NCBI RefSeq assembly: GCF_016865525.2
Contig: NZ_CP075169.1
Span: 1,240,337-1,304,336, forward strand
Source of the DNA: Sodalis ligni
Lineage (GTDB): Bacteria; Pseudomonadota; Gammaproteobacteria; Enterobacterales; Enterobacteriaceae
Reading direction: 5' to 3'
Length of the DNA: 64,000 nucleotides
Shown: one piece after another, positions 15,193-24,856 of the stretch
Layout of the letters: the number at the start of each line of letters is the position of its first letter
Numbering within the stretch: position 1 is the stretch's first letter
Made by a program: the position numbers and the translations under genes
The notes under the pieces: model-generated
What the model was told of the DNA's origin: nothing
Databases searched by the model: none
What the model saw: the letters and a program-made list of their open reading frames with translations, nothing else

Positions 15193-17364
15193 CTAAGCAG
15201 TAGTGATGGCAGGAGTGATAGCGTCATCCACCGCATTACGCAGCCGCGCCTTCAAATGGCTGTATTCGGTTTGCACATAGTTTTCCGCCCAGCGCTGATC
15301 GTCAATCATTTCCAATTTCACCGCGCAATACTTATATTCCGGCGTCTTGGAAATAGGATCCAGATGATCAATGGTCAGCTCATTACAGGCGCCAATCCAC
15401 CATTGGTAGGTCATATAGACCGCCCCAAGGTTAATGCGCTCGCTCACCGCCGCACGGGTAATGACCTTACCGCGGCGGGAAGAGACCCACACCAATTGCT
15501 GATCGCGAATGCCCAGCTTCTCGGCGTCCTTAGGATTAATCTGCACATAACCCGGCTCATCCGCCAGGGTGGCCAGCGCCGTACAGTTACCGGTCATAGA
15601 ACGGCAAGAGTAATGGCCCACCTCCCGAACGGTGCAGAGCACCAGCGGGAACGCATCATCCACCTGATCCAGCGGCGGCCGCCATTCGGCGGCGAACAGC
15701 AGGCCTTTACCGCCAGGACGGTCGAATTTATTGCCTTCATACAGCCACGGCGTGCCCGGACTGCTTTCTTCCGTACAGGGCCAGGGAACATAACCGAATC
15801 CGGCCAGTTTCTCATAGGTGGCGCCGACGTATAACGGGCACAGCCCCCGCAGTTCGTCCCAGATCTCCTTGGTATTATTGTAAAACATCGGATAACCCAG
15901 GGCGGTGGCCATCAGGCTGATGATCTGCCAGTCGGTCTTGACGTTGAACTTCGGTTCCACCGCTTTTTCGAAGTGTTGGAAGCCGCGGTCGGCGGCGGTA
16001 TAGACCCCTTCGTGCTCGCCCCAGGAGGTGGACGGCAATATCACATCCGCCACCGACGCGGTTTTGGTCATAAAGATGTCCTGCACAATCAGCAGTTCCA
16101 GCTCGCTGAACGCCTGGCGCATCACCGACAAATCCGGTTCGGTCTGCAACGGATCTTCACCCATGACATAGTTGGCTTTGATTTCGCCGCTAAGGATTTT
16201 GTGCGGTACATCGGTCAGGGTAAACCCGGGCTCGGCGGGCAGGGATTCAACACCCCAGGCGCGGGCGAATTTTTCCCGGGCCGCCGGGTCGGTCACCGGC
16301 TGATAGCCGGGGAACATATTCGGCAGCGCGCCCATATCGCAGGCGCCCTGCACGTTATTCTGGCCGCGTACCGGGCCGACGCCCACATTGGGTTTACCCA
16401 GGTTGCCGGTCATCAGCGCCAGTCCGGACAGTCCCTTCACCACATCCACCGCCTGGCCCCACTGGGTGACGCCCATGCCCCACAGAATGGTGGCGGTGGG
16501 CGCGGCGGCATACATGCGGATGGCTTCGCGGATCTGCTGCGCCGGCAGGCCGGTAATCTCTTCCACATATTCGGGGGTGTACTTGGCGACGATGGATTTG
16601 TATTCGTCAAAGCCTTCGGTATTGCGCGCCACGTAATCCGCATCGTACAGATTTTCATTAATCAGCACGTTGGCAAAGGCATTCACCAGCGCCATATTGG
16701 AACCATTTTTCAGCGGCAGCCACAGGTCGGCCAGGCGGGCGGTTTCAATGCGCCGCGGGTCGCAGACAATGATTTTAGCGCCTTTCTGTTTGGCCTTGAG
16801 GATGCGCCGCGCCACGATGGGATGCGAATCGGCGGCATTGTAGCCGAACACCAGCAGGCATTTGGTATCTTCGATTTCACAAATCGAATTGCTCATGGCG
16901 CCGTTGCCAAGCGTCACCTGTAAACCGGACACCGACGGGCCGTGGCAGACACGGGCGCAGCAGTCGACATTGTTGTTGCCTATGACGGCACGGGCGAACT
17001 TCTGCATGACATAATTGGTTTCATTACCGGTGCCGCGGGACGAACCGGTTTGCATAATGGCCTTGGGGCCATATTTCTCTTTAATATGGCGCAGCCGAGA
17101 GCTGGCGAATTCGATGGCCTCGTCCCAGGATACCTCTTCCAGATTACCGCCTTTTTCCCGGCGGATCATCGGGCTGCGCAGCCGTGGCGTCAGCAGGCGG
17201 GTATCATTGAGAAAATCCCAGCCGTAATATCCCTTCAGGCAAAGCTGGCCCTGATTGGTGACGCCATTGGCCGCCTCGGCGCCGACGACGTTCCCGTTTT
17301 CAACCAACAAATTGATTTTGCAGCCGGAGCCGCAGTACGGACATACGGTAAGTGCTTTATGCAT
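15193..17364 (-). CDS. fdhF: Formate dehydrogenase H, cysteine variant
   Basis: Molybdopterin (bis-MGD) formate dehydrogenase, 723 residues against 715 in E. coli, the formate-oxidising unit of formate hydrogenlyase. The N-terminal [4Fe-4S] Cys set is CPYCGSGC...CLKGYYG. The active-site motif reads NVDCCARVCHGPSVSGL: the residue at position 140 is an ordinary Cys (TGC, 16945-16947), where E. coli FdhF has selenocysteine. The neighbouring His and downstream DPRRIETARLAD and GMGVTQWGQAVD are conserved. Cys forms are known to work with lower turnover. It is transcribed after hydN with a 61-bp gap, so a two-gene sigma-54 unit is likely. Confidence 0.95.
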   Translation of the reverse strand: MHKALTVCPYCGSGCKINLLVENGNVVGAEAANGVTNQGQLCLKGYYGWDFLNDTRLLTPRLRSPMIRREKGGNLEEVSWDEAIEFASSRLRHIKEKYGPKAIMQTGSSRGTGNETNYVMQKFARAVIGNNNVDCCARVCHGPSVSGLQVTLGNGAMSNSICEIEDTKCLLVFGYNAADSHPIVARRILKAKQKGAKIIVCDPRRIETARLADLWLPLKNGSNMALVNAFANVLINENLYDADYVARNTEGFDEYKSIVAKYTPEYVEEITGLPAQQIREAIRMYAAAPTATILWGMGVTQWGQAVDVVKGLSGLALMTGNLGKPNVGVGPVRGQNNVQGACDMGALPNMFPGYQPVTDPAAREKFARAWGVESLPAEPGFTLTDVPHKILSGEIKANYVMGEDPLQTEPDLSVMRQAFSELELLIVQDIFMTKTASVADVILPSTSWGEHEGVYTAADRGFQHFEKAVEPKFNVKTDWQIISLMATALGYPMFYNNTKEIWDELRGLCPLYVGATYEKLAGFGYVPWPCTEESSPGTPWLYEGNKFDRPGGKGLLFAAEWRPPLDQVDDAFPLVLCTVREVGHYSCRSMTGNCTALATLADEPGYVQINPKDAEKLGIRDQQLVWVSSRRGKVITRAAVSERINLGAVYMTYQWWIGACNELTIDHLDPISKTPEYKYCAVKLEMIDDQRWAENYVQTEYSHLKARLRNAVDDAITPAITTA

Positions 17365-17425
17365 TATGCCATACCCCTTGTGGAGGATTTTTTACTCATA
17401 AATCCCGTGATGAATTAATAAGCGG

Positions 17426-17965
17426 TCAGGACAGGATGGCGCCGAAGCCTTCCAACGCGGCCCGCTGCCGTTTTTTCAGTTTCATGTTTTCCACCGCTTC
17501 ATTGGTCATCAGGACCAATGCGTCGGTGGGGCAGGCGCTGACGCAAGCCTGGCCTTCTGGGCGGCCTTCGCATAAATCGCATTTCTGCGCTTCAGCCTTG
17601 ATACTGTGCCCCGCCAACGGATTGCGTTCGTCGTAAACGTGCCGGGTAACGATATCCATGGCGCCATAGGGACATGCCACGGCGCAGGTTTTGCAGCCGA
17701 TGCATTTTTCCTGCAAGACCTGGATATGGTCTTTGGCGTGAATAATCGCGCCGTTCGGACAGGCATTGGCGCAGGGCGCGTCTTCACATTGCCGGCACAG
17801 CACCGGCGTACTGATGTTCCACTCCTTGATGACTTTCAGCCGGGGCAAAAAGTTCTCGGGAGTCAGCGCGCCGGGGCGATTGCCGTTGTGCGCGACCACG
17901 CAAGCGACTTCACAGGTAAAGCAGCCAATGCATTTTTGGGGATCGGCTATAACAAACCGGTTCAT
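17426..17965 (-). CDS. hydN: HydN, four-cluster ferredoxin-like electron carrier
   Basis: Iron-sulfur protein of 179 residues (E. coli HydN 175). Four Cys clusters are visible: CIGCFTCEVAC, CRQCEDAPCANACP, CIGCKTCAVACPYGA and CDLCEGRPEGQACVSACP. This is the DMSO-reductase-subunit-B-like 4x[4Fe-4S] fold. It is thought to carry electrons from FdhF to the hydrogenase, or to assist FdhF activity. It lies directly upstream of fdhF, as in E. coli hydN-hypF, and its promoter region has a good -24/-12 element. The first cluster sits right after MNRFVIADPQ, the same start as HyfA. Confidence 0.93.
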   Translation of the reverse strand: MNRFVIADPQKCIGCFTCEVACVVAHNGNRPGALTPENFLPRLKVIKEWNISTPVLCRQCEDAPCANACPNGAIIHAKDHIQVLQEKCIGCKTCAVACPYGAMDIVTRHVYDERNPLAGHSIKAEAQKCDLCEGRPEGQACVSACPTDALVLMTNEAVENMKLKKRQRAALEGFGAILS

Positions 17966-18036
17966 GTATTTCTCCTCGCGTTGCCGATGGTAAAAATGCC
18001 CCGGCCCGCCTCGGGCGATTAATAGCCTTATATAAA

Positions 18037-18051
18037 GCAGGGTTTATGCCA
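18037..18051 (-). promoter_or_regulatory. Sigma-54 (-24/-12) promoter for hydN-fdhF
   Basis: On the minus strand TGGCATAAACCCTGC keeps the invariant GG and GC ten bases apart. It lies 72 bases before the hydN start, fitting HyfR/FhlA control. The motif TCGTCATATCGAC upstream at 18148-18160 resembles the arms of the palindrome at 30081-30132 and may be the activator site. Confidence 0.7.
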
Positions 18052-18280
18052 GTTTGCAAGTGAAACGGAATTATTTTAACCCACTGATATTTAATTATTT
18101 TTTAACATAGCTTAACGAATATATCTTGAAAATCATGCCCTTTATCGTCATATCGACAAAATTGACGATGCCGGCCCTGCTTCGACACAGCGGCCTGTCA
18201 CCGCTGTATTATCCCTACTGCCGCTGGTTTGGCTGTTGAACCCGTCGCTATTGAAATTGACACGGACGGCATCCGGCCGT

Positions 18281-18784
18281 TCACTCATTGCCAGGGGGGG
18301 CATTGTCAGGGACCACCGGGGGGCCCCCCCCGCCCCCCCGCCACTGCTCCAGCCGCTGGTAAAGCGCGTTCACCGCCCGGGTGACCGGTTCGGTCATGGG
18401 AAAATAAAACGCCACCACGTCCGGCTGAATGCCGACAAACCAGACCTCGGCAATATCTTCTTTCAACTGTTCGATAACAAAGCTGAGGGGCAAGTTATGG
18501 GTGCTCATGATAAACATCCCGGCGATATCCGCCGGATCGATAAGCCGGATGTCTCCGGGTATGAGCGTCATGTCGGCGGCATCCACCACTACCACCCGCC
18601 GCGGCCGCAGGGCCCTTACGCGGTGGACGACATTTTCCGGCGTGGCGCCACCGTCCACCACCGTCCAGCCGGCGACCGGCTTGAGGGTCATCAGCTCCGC
18701 CAGCAGCGGACCGGCGCCGTCGTCCCCCATCATGCTGTTGCCGACGGTTAGCACGACGCTGAGATCGCTAGTATTGGCATTCAT
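18281..18784 (-). CDS. hycI: HycI, hydrogenase-3/4 large-subunit maturation endopeptidase
   Basis: Ni-dependent protease that trims the C-terminal tail of HyfG/HycE after nickel insertion. It begins VLTVGNSMMGDDGAGPLLAE with the conserved Asp and continues VVDGGATPENVV, VVVVDAADM, STHNLPLSF and VGIQPDVVAFYFPMTEPV, all close to E. coli HycI. I prefer ATG 18784 because AGGAAG precedes it; an upstream in-frame ATG at 18811 is possible. At 167 residues it is about 11 longer than E. coli HycI. The extra C-terminus (GGGGGPPVVPDN) is encoded by long G/C homopolymers that could slip. It probably continues the hyf operon, separated from hyfJ by a palindromic element. Confidence 0.9.
   Translation of the reverse strand: MNANTSDLSVVLTVGNSMMGDDGAGPLLAELMTLKPVAGWTVVDGGATPENVVHRVRALRPRRVVVVDAADMTLIPGDIRLIDPADIAGMFIMSTHNLPLSFVIEQLKEDIAEVWFVGIQPDVVAFYFPMTEPVTRAVNALYQRLEQWRGGGGGPPVVPDNAPPGNE
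18318..18339. repeat. G6/C8/C7 homopolymer tract inside the 3' end of hycI
   Basis: Six G, eight C, one G and seven C follow in sequence, with another G6 run at 18295-18300. In the hycI frame these encode the Gly/Pro-rich tail. Such tracts are prone to slippage and to sequencing error. Confidence 0.8.
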
Positions 18785-18990
18785 TTCCAGCTTCCTATGA
18801 TAAGAAGACACAATGACATCAAGCCGGCCGATCCAGTGAGTATCGGGCCTAGCCTGCCGTGGGGCGCCCGGTCGGCTTGCGCCGATTCGCCCCCGCTTGG
18901 CATGCTCTCCCGATGTTCAGGCTCTCGGCAAACAGGCTCATATGCTTACGCATAGCAGACTACGGACAAACATACTCGGAGTCGATAAGG

Positions 18991-19094
18991 CGGGACAGGC
19001 TGCTAGAAGAGTAAACCGTCCGCGCCAGGGACGGCGCGGATCGAGCCTCCAGGGACGGATTTACGGCGTGTTTACGATCTAGCAGCCTGTCCCG
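18991..19094. repeat. Palindromic MITE-like element between hyfJ and hycI
   Basis: A 17-bp perfect inverted repeat (CGGGACAGGCTGCTAGA and its complement) bounds 104 bp. Inside are further complementary pieces (GTAAAC at 19011 and GTTTAC at 19070) and a GC-rich CAGGGACGG repeat. The surrounding 323 bp between hyfJ and hycI has no gene. A CATATGCTTACGCA-like motif occurs on both sides (18950 and 19120). No transposase is present, so this would be a non-autonomous element or a structured RNA in the operon. Confidence 0.65.
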
Positions 19095-19134
19095 ACCTAG
19101 CATTTTTGGCATACTCAGATGCTTACGCACGGTT

Positions 19135-19533
19135 TTATACCCTCCTGACGATAAGATAGATGGCCGGCTCGCGGGAGATTTCCCCCAGCAGGGCTATGAG
19201 CCGGGCGCTCCATTCGTTAAAGGGCGCCGGCGCCTGGGATTGCAACGGGGCCAGCGCGTTGGCCAGCAGGTCGGTATGGCTGCTGTCGATGATGATTTCG
19301 CCGAAGGTCAGCAGACCGTGCATTTTGCGCCGCGCCTCGCCCTCGGGCAGCAGTTCCACCCATTCCCGATACTGCTCGAGGGGGCAGATAAGCTCTTTGT
19401 TGAGGCAGTCGATCACCCCCACGTGGTGGCCGATGGCCAGGGAGTAATACATTACCTGCTGCGCCTGGGCCGGCATATCGTCGTCGCTGTCGAGGAACTT
19501 CTGGCGCAATGACCAGATATAGACATCAGCCAT
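19135..19533 (-). CDS. hyfJ: HyfJ/HycH-type formate hydrogenlyase maturation protein
   Basis: The 132-residue product matches HycH/Hyf[43 protein letters not shown] and the tail AIYLIVRRV. HycH is needed for maturation of the hydrogenase-3 large subunit; its biochemical role is not settled. The open frame extends upstream to 19731, but the family start is MADVYIWS at 19533, overlapping hyfI by 8 bases, so I use that start. It is the last of the tightly packed hyfA-J genes. Confidence 0.9.
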   Translation of the reverse strand: MADVYIWSLRQKFLDSDDDMPAQAQQVMYYSLAIGHHVGVIDCLNKELICPLEQYREWVELLPEGEARRKMHGLLTFGEIIIDSSHTDLLANALAPLQSQAPAPFNEWSARLIALLGEISREPAIYLIVRRV

Positions 19534-20305
19534 GATGAATTTCACCCTGTAATGTGTGCAGCAGCTGCTGGACGATCTCCCGCAGGCGGGGGTCGTCTTC
19601 GCGGCGCAGCCACTCCTCGACGCGCTGCGCCAGGACCGGGACGGTGGCGCCCGCCAGCAGGCCCAGCAGGCGGTCGCTGATTTTTCGGCCTTCCCGGTAG
19701 CCCGCCAGTTGCCGGGCTTCGCGCTCGACAATCACCCGGGCATGCAACGGCACGTCCGGCAGCAGCAGCGAGGCTTTCTCCCCCGGCTGTTCGATGTGCG
19801 TCTCGCCTTTGAGCTTTTGCTCCAGCAGGCCGAGGGCCACGGCGAAACCATAAATGGTGGCCGCCGGCGTGGGCGGGCAGCCGGGAATCCAGACATCAAT
19901 GGGCACGATGCTTTCGCTGCCGCTCCATACGCAGTAGAGATCGTGGAAAATACCGCCGCCGCAGCCGCAGGCGCCGTAAGAAATGCAGATTTTCGGATCC
20001 GGCGCCGCATCATAGGCGCGCAGGGCCGGGGTGCGCATGGCGCGGGTGACCGCGCCGGTAAACAGCAGGATATCGGCGTGGCGCGGCGACGCCACCACCT
20101 TGATGCCGAAACGCTCGGCGTCGAACAGCGGCGTAATGGCGGCGAAAATTTCGATTTCACAGCCGTTGCAGCCGCCGCAGTCAACGCGGTAGACGTAGGC
20201 CGAACGCTTGATATCCTTCAACAGGGTCTTTTTCAGCGCCAGCGTATGTTCATCGGGAGTTACGGGAACGCTGACATGTTGATTCAACGGAATGTCCAGG
20301 CTCAT
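19526..20305 (-). CDS. hyfI: Hydrogenase-4 small subunit HyfI
   Basis: NuoB-like small subunit carrying the proximal [4Fe-4S] cluster. The cluster ligands are seen in [25 protein letters not shown] and [13 protein letters not shown]. It also contains [15 protein letters not shown], typical of the family. At 259 residues it is close to E. coli HyfI (252) and HycG (255). It overlaps hyfH by 4 bases at its start and hyfJ at its end. With HyfG it forms the catalytic [NiFe] module on the cytoplasmic side of the membrane. Confidence 0.95.
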   Translation of the reverse strand: MSLDIPLNQHVSVPVTPDEHTLALKKTLLKDIKRSAYVYRVDCGGCNGCEIEIFAAITPLFDAERFGIKVVASPRHADILLFTGAVTRAMRTPALRAYDAAPDPKICISYGACGCGGGIFHDLYCVWSGSESIVPIDVWIPGCPPTPAATIYGFAVALGLLEQKLKGETHIEQPGEKASLLLPDVPLHARVIVEREARQLAGYREGRKISDRLLGLLAGATVPVLAQRVEEWLRREDDPRLREIVQQLLHTLQGEIHHG

Positions 20306-20853
20306 TGGTTCTCTCTCCCCGTGTTATGCCGCAACCGAAGGTTACGGTTGGCATGGAGGTTTTGATGGCGTTTGCAGTCCGGACAGGTTTCGAACTGCGG
20401 ACGCAGCGCCTCTACCGCCCCGTCGTCCAGACCCGAATGGACCAGCAGCGCCATGGCGTACTCGACGGATTTTTTCGCGATAAACGGCTGATGGCAAACC
20501 CGGCACTCTTGCAGGGCGAAGGTGGCGGTCACGTACAAATCCGCTTTTTGCGTGACCGCCATTTCGAACTCTTCCGACAGCACGATGGCGCGGGTGGGGC
20601 AGACCTCTTCGCAGCGGCCGCAGAAAATGCAGCGCCCGAGGAACAGCTGCCAGCGCCGCTCGCCGCTGGCGATATCGGTTTCCATGGTCAATGCGTTGGC
20701 CGGACAAACGCTGGTACAGGCGGCGCAGGCAATGCACTGTGCGGGGTCGTACTTCGGTTTACCGCGAAAGCCGGGGCAGACATCCAGCGGCTTGAACGGA
20801 TATTTGACCGTGGCCTCACCGGCTTTCAGGATGGTTTTAAACAGTTTAAACAT
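20302..20853 (-). CDS. hyfH: HyfH, 2x[4Fe-4S] ferredoxin subunit
   Basis: NuoI-like electron-transfer subunit of 183 residues (E. coli HyfH 181). The two clusters are [15 protein letters not shown] and [16 protein letters not shown] later CRVCHQPF ... CPDCKRHQ pair makes a zinc-ribbon-like C-terminus as in HycF. It links incoming electrons to HyfI. Overlap with hyfI and an 11-bp gap from hyfG indicate a single operon. Confidence 0.95.
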   Translation of the reverse strand: MFKLFKTILKAGEATVKYPFKPLDVCPGFRGKPKYDPAQCIACAACTSVCPANALTMETDIASGERRWQLFLGRCIFCGRCEEVCPTRAIVLSEEFEMAVTQKADLYVTATFALQECRVCHQPFIAKKSVEYAMALLVHSGLDDGAVEALRPQFETCPDCKRHQNLHANRNLRLRHNTGRENQ

Positions 20854-20864
20854 TGTCCAGCCCT

Positions 20865-22619
20865 CTACTTAAGCGGCGAATGGGTACGCTCAATGCCATA
20901 GCGTTCCAATTCCTGGTAGGGCACGGTTTTCGCCCGGCGTTTGTTCACATCCACCAGCGTCACGCGGTCGGTACAGGAGTAGCAGGGATCGAGGCTGCCG
21001 ATAATCAGCGGCGCGTCGGAAACGGTGTTGCCGCGCAGCATATAGCGCAGCACCGGCCAGTTGGCGTAGGTGGCGGCGCGGCAGCGCCAGCGGAACAGCT
21101 TCTGGTTATCCCCCAGCATGCTCCAGTGCACGTCCTCGCCCCGGGGCGCTTCAACGAATCCCAGCGCGAATTTATGCGGCTGATAGGTAAAGCCTTCGGT
21201 GAGCAGCGGTCCGCCGGGCAGATTATCCAGTCCGTATTCAATCATGGCCATGGAGTCCAGTACCTCTTTCACCCGCACCATCAGCCTGGAATAGACATCG
21301 CCGTTATCCTGGGTAAACAGGGTTTTCGGCAGATTGGCGTAGTTGGCGTAGGGGTGATCGAAACGCAGGTCGCGGTTAAAGCCGCTGGCGCGGATCATCG
21401 GTCCCACCGGGCTGTAATCCCTGGCGGTCTTCCGGTCCAATATGCCGATACCCTGGGTGCGCTGCGCCATGTTCGGCGTGCTGAGCAGCATATCCACCAG
21501 TTGAACGAACTCTTTGCGCATTTCCGCCACCAGCAGCTGGGTTTTCAGGCGCTGATCCTTAAGGATATCCCGCCGCACGCCGCCGATGAGGTTCATGCCG
21601 TAGGTTTTACGGGCGCCGGTGAGCAGTTCCGCCATGGTCATGGATTTTTCCCGCACGCGGAAAAACTGCATAAAACCGGTATCGAAGCCGACGAAGTGGC
21701 TGGAGAGGCCGATATTCAGCAAATGGCTGTGCAGGCGTTCCACCTCCAGCAGGATGCTGCGGATGGCATGGGCGCGCGGCGGAACCACGATGCCCAGGGC
21801 ATTTTCCACCGAGCTGGTATAGGCCACGCTGTGGGCGAACCCACAGATACCGCAGACCCGGTCGGAAAGGAAGGTCACCTCGTTGTAACCCATCCGGGTT
21901 TCCGCCAGCTTTTCCATGCCGCGGTGGACATAGAACAACCGGTAGTCGGCGTCGACGATCTGTTCGCCGTCCACGAACAGCCGGAAGTGGCCCGGTTCGT
22001 CGGAGGTGATATGCAGCGGGCCGATGGGCACTACACGGGTCTCGCCGGGGGCGGCGTTTTCAAAGGGGTAGGTTTCGCCGTCGCTGGTGGGCGCCGGCCG
22101 CTGGCGATAGTCCATGCTGTCTTTTCGCAGCGGGTAGAGATCTTCCGGCCAATCGTCCGGCAGCACCAGACGGCGCTCGTCCGGCAGTCCCACCGGGATC
22201 AGGCCGTACATATCGCGGATTTCACGCTCGCCCCATACCGCCGCCGGTACCCGCGGCGTGACGGACGGAAACTCCAGGGTAAGGGCGCTTACCAGCGCTT
22301 TCACCGTGATCCAGCACTTTTCCCCCTGTTCCATGGACAGCACGTAATAGACGGCATAGTCGCCGCACAGGGTCCGCTCGTCGTTGCCGAACAGCACCGG
22401 CAGCCAGCCCCCCAGGTTGTAATAAAGGAACTCCACCACCTCCGGCAGGGCGTTGACCTTAACCGTGATGGTGAGCTGATTGGCGGTTTGCCACTCCTCA
22501 GCCAGGATTGCCGCCGGGAATTTTTCATGTACCTGCGCCAGGTAACCCAGGCCGCCTTTCTTTTCGCTGAACGCACCGGAAGGAGCATCGGTAAGGTTAT
22601 TGGAAATGTTATCAGTCAC
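20865..22619 (-). CDS. hyfG: Hydrogenase-4 large subunit HyfG
   Basis: Fusion of an N-terminal NuoC-like domain (about residues 1-170, with [21 protein letters not shown]) and a NuoD-like [NiFe] large-subunit domain. The nickel ligands are in [14 protein letters not shown] and, near the end, DPCYSCTDR. After that Arg comes a 32-residue tail ending IERTHSPLK, which by homology to HycE is removed by HycI; the residue after the cut is Val rather than the Met of E. coli. At 584 residues it is slightly longer than HyfG (571). It shares 4 bases with hyfF. Confidence 0.95.
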   Translation of the reverse strand: MTDNISNNLTDAPSGAFSEKKGGLGYLAQVHEKFPAAILAEEWQTANQLTITVKVNALPEVVEFLYYNLGGWLPVLFGNDERTLCGDYAVYYVLSMEQGEKCWITVKALVSALTLEFPSVTPRVPAAVWGEREIRDMYGLIPVGLPDERRLVLPDDWPEDLYPLRKDSMDYRQRPAPTSDGETYPFENAAPGETRVVPIGPLHITSDEPGHFRLFVDGEQIVDADYRLFYVHRGMEKLAETRMGYNEVTFLSDRVCGICGFAHSVAYTSSVENALGIVVPPRAHAIRSILLEVERLHSHLLNIGLSSHFVGFDTGFMQFFRVREKSMTMAELLTGARKTYGMNLIGGVRRDILKDQRLKTQLLVAEMRKEFVQLVDMLLSTPNMAQRTQGIGILDRKTARDYSPVGPMIRASGFNRDLRFDHPYANYANLPKTLFTQDNGDVYSRLMVRVKEVLDSMAMIEYGLDNLPGGPLLTEGFTYQPHKFALGFVEAPRGEDVHWSMLGDNQKLFRWRCRAATYANWPVLRYMLRGNTVSDAPLIIGSLDPCYSCTDRVTLVDVNKRRAKTVPYQELERYGIERTHSPLK

Positions 22620-24190
22620 TTTACTTCTCCAGACGGGGTATGGGGGGTAACGGCGGCGGTATCCGGCGCGGCCCAGGGCCAGTGAAACGTGGTGGCGTCG
22701 CGCTGCAGGACGATGGCGGCGGCGTTTTCCAGCAGGTGGACTACCGGCCGCGGGATATAGGTGCCCATGACCAGCATCAGCACCAGCAGCACGGCCATGG
22801 GCACCGTGGTGAGCCAGCCCAGCTCCCCTTTGCTGACCGCCTCTGGCTGGCTGCCGAAAACCGTCAGGGCAACCATGCGCACCAGGCCGCCCAGCACCAC
22901 GGTAAGCAGCAGCAACAACACCAGGGTCAGCAGGATATGGCCGGATGCCAAACCGGCGGTGACCGTCATGAATTCGCTGAGAAAAATATTGAACGGCGGC
23001 ATGCCGCCCAGGGCCAGCGCGCCGCCGGCCATAAGCACGGCGGTAAAGGGCACCACTCGCAGCATGCCTTTTACCGCGCCCATATCACGGGTGCCGTACT
23101 TCAGCAGCACGTTGCCGGAGCCGCAGAACAGCAGGGTTTTTGCCAGGCTGTGGTTGAGGGTATGGAGCAGCGCCGCCAATACCCCCAGCGGTCCGCCGAT
23201 GCCGACGGCCACCGCGATAAGCCCCATGTTTTCGACGCTGGAGTAGGCCAGCAGCCGCTTGATGTCATGCTGCACCAGAATAAAAAAGGCCGCCACCGCC
23301 ACCGACAGCAACCCGAACACCAGCAGCAGGCGGCCGGGAAACAGCGGACCGATGGCGCCGCTCACCAGGATGTAGTAGCGCAGGATAACCAGCAGGGCGC
23401 AGTTCAGCAGCACCGCCGACAGCAGGGCGCTGGTGGGACTGGGGGCTTCGCTGTGGGCGTCCGGCAGCCAGGCGTGCATGGGGAACAGGCCGGTCTTGGT
23501 GCCGAACCCGATCAGCACGAACACGAACGACAGATGCATCAGGGTGGGATCGAGCCGGGCCGTGTTTTTCAGCACTTCGGTCCAGAAAATCGCCTGGCCG
23601 GCATCGGGCATGATATTGGCGGCATTGGCGTACATCAGAATGGTGCCGTACAGGCCGAAAGCGACGCCGACGGTACAGATGATGATATATTTCCAGGCCG
23701 CTTCCAGCGATGAACGCTGGCCGTACAGCCCCACCAGAAACGCCGAACTCAGGGTAGTGGCTTCCACCGCCGCCCACATCAGGATCAGGTTATTGCTGCT
23801 CACCACCAGCAGCATGGTAAACAGGAACAAGTGGAAAAAACCGTAGTAATGGCACAGGGTGGTCACCGAAATCTCGCCGGTATCCACTTCATGGCGCATA
23901 TATCCCATGGAATAAAGCCCGGTGATAAAGCCGATGATGCCGAGTATGGAAAGAAACAGCGCGCTCAGGCTGTCCAGATAGAGCCACTGGTGCGCCGCCA
24001 GCACGCTTCCCTGTGCGGCCACCCTGGCGACTACCCAGGCCACTTCCGCCAGCAGGACGATTATGCCCAGGCTATGCAACGCGGTTACCGCGCCCCGCGC
24101 GCCGCTGCCTAGCCACCGGCAGGCAAAGGCCAGCAGGGAGAAAATCAGCGGTGTTGCCAGCAGTATGAACATCATAGCGGTATTACTCAT
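22616..24190 (-). CDS. hyfF: HyfF, NuoL/N/M-like membrane subunit
   Basis: A polytopic protein of 524 residues (E. coli HyfF 526). The antiporter-like core shows [48 protein letters not shown] and the helix with [17 protein letters not shown]. The Lys in GTKTGLFP and the Glu in SVENMG are typical proton-path residues. It is one of the three antiporter-like subunits (HyfB, D, F) that distinguish hydrogenase-4 from hydrogenase-3 and suggest ion pumping; the pumped ion is not known from sequence. Confidence 0.94.
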   Translation of the reverse strand: MSNTAMMFILLATPLIFSLLAFACRWLGSGARGAVTALHSLGIIVLLAEVAWVVARVAAQGSVLAAHQWLYLDSLSALFLSILGIIGFITGLYSMGYMRHEVDTGEISVTTLCHYYGFFHLFLFTMLLVVSSNNLILMWAAVEATTLSSAFLVGLYGQRSSLEAAWKYIIICTVGVAFGLYGTILMYANAANIMPDAGQAIFWTEVLKNTARLDPTLMHLSFVFVLIGFGTKTGLFPMHAWLPDAHSEAPSPTSALLSAVLLNCALLVILRYYILVSGAIGPLFPGRLLLVFGLLSVAVAAFFILVQHDIKRLLAYSSVENMGLIAVAVGIGGPLGVLAALLHTLNHSLAKTLLFCGSGNVLLKYGTRDMGAVKGMLRVVPFTAVLMAGGALALGGMPPFNIFLSEFMTVTAGLASGHILLTLVLLLLLTVVLGGLVRMVALTVFGSQPEAVSKGELGWLTTVPMAVLLVLMLVMGTYIPRPVVHLLENAAAIVLQRDATTFHWPWAAPDTAAVTPHTPSGEVK

Positions 24191-24194
24191 CTCA

Positions 24195-24845
24195 TTACCC
24201 CTTCAGCGCCGTCAGTTGGGACACATCGAGCGTATGGAGCGTCCGGTAGATTTTGCGCGCCATTACCGCCATGACGATCACCGCGAAGATGGCGTCGGTG
24301 GCAATACCGATTTCAACCAGCTCCGGCGCACGGTTGGCCAGCAGCGCCAGAGTCAGGTGCGAGCCGTTTTCCATCAGGCAATAACCGAACACCTGTTTGA
24401 GAATGTTGCGCTGGCTGACGATACAGAGCAGACCGAGCAGGAAGTGGCCCAGAGATACCGCCAGGGCCGGTTTCAGCGTGGCGGCTATCGGCAGTTCCAC
24501 CGGCGCCACCACAAACCAGCACAGCACCACGATTACCGCCGCCGCCAGCATCAGCATAGGCGGCGAGATAAACCCGCCGTCCGCGCCGGGATCCGCCAGC
24601 TTGCTGAACGCCCGCGCCATGATCAGTGGCACCAGTATCACCTTGGTGATCAGCGCGCTGAGGGACCAGAGCAGTAGCTGATGCGCCTGCAGGGTTTCCG
24701 CCAGGGTGAAGAAAATAGCCACCAGCACCAGGGACTGCAGGGCATACCAGCAGCAGGAGACCACGGGGCGTTTGGCGCCGATCACCAGCAGCGAGGTGAT
24801 CATCATCAGCCCCGCCAGGTTATTGACAATAAGCGATCCGGTCAT
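24195..24845 (-). CDS. hyfE: HyfE, small membrane subunit (NuoK-like plus extension)
   Basis: The 216-residue product starts [20 protein letters not shown], nearly the E. coli HyfE N-terminus, and has six or seven hydrophobic helices with [20 protein letters not shown] near the C-terminus, the NuoK-like Glu motif. The frame is open to 24893, but AGGA lies 8 bases before ATG 24845 and only 2 before the alternative at 24851. HyfE has no counterpart in hydrogenase-3, so it marks this as a hydrogenase-4 type complex. Confidence 0.93.
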   Translation of the reverse strand: MTGSLIVNNLAGLMMITSLLVIGAKRPVVSCCWYALQSLVLVAIFFTLAETLQAHQLLLWSLSALITKVILVPLIMARAFSKLADPGADGGFISPPMLMLAAAVIVVLCWFVVAPVELPIAATLKPALAVSLGHFLLGLLCIVSQRNILKQVFGYCLMENGSHLTLALLANRAPELVEIGIATDAIFAVIVMAVMARKIYRTLHTLDVSQLTALKG

Positions 24846-24856
24846 ATTCATTTTCC

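Noticed and set aside
16945..16947. A missed selenocysteine codon in fdhF
   Set aside because: The codon is TGC, not TGA, and the frame is open throughout, so no recoding is needed.
20853..22685. 610-codon plus-strand frame opposite hyfG
   Set aside because: A His/Gln/Gly-rich antisense shadow of a GC-rich real gene; hyfG motifs on the other strand are unambiguous.
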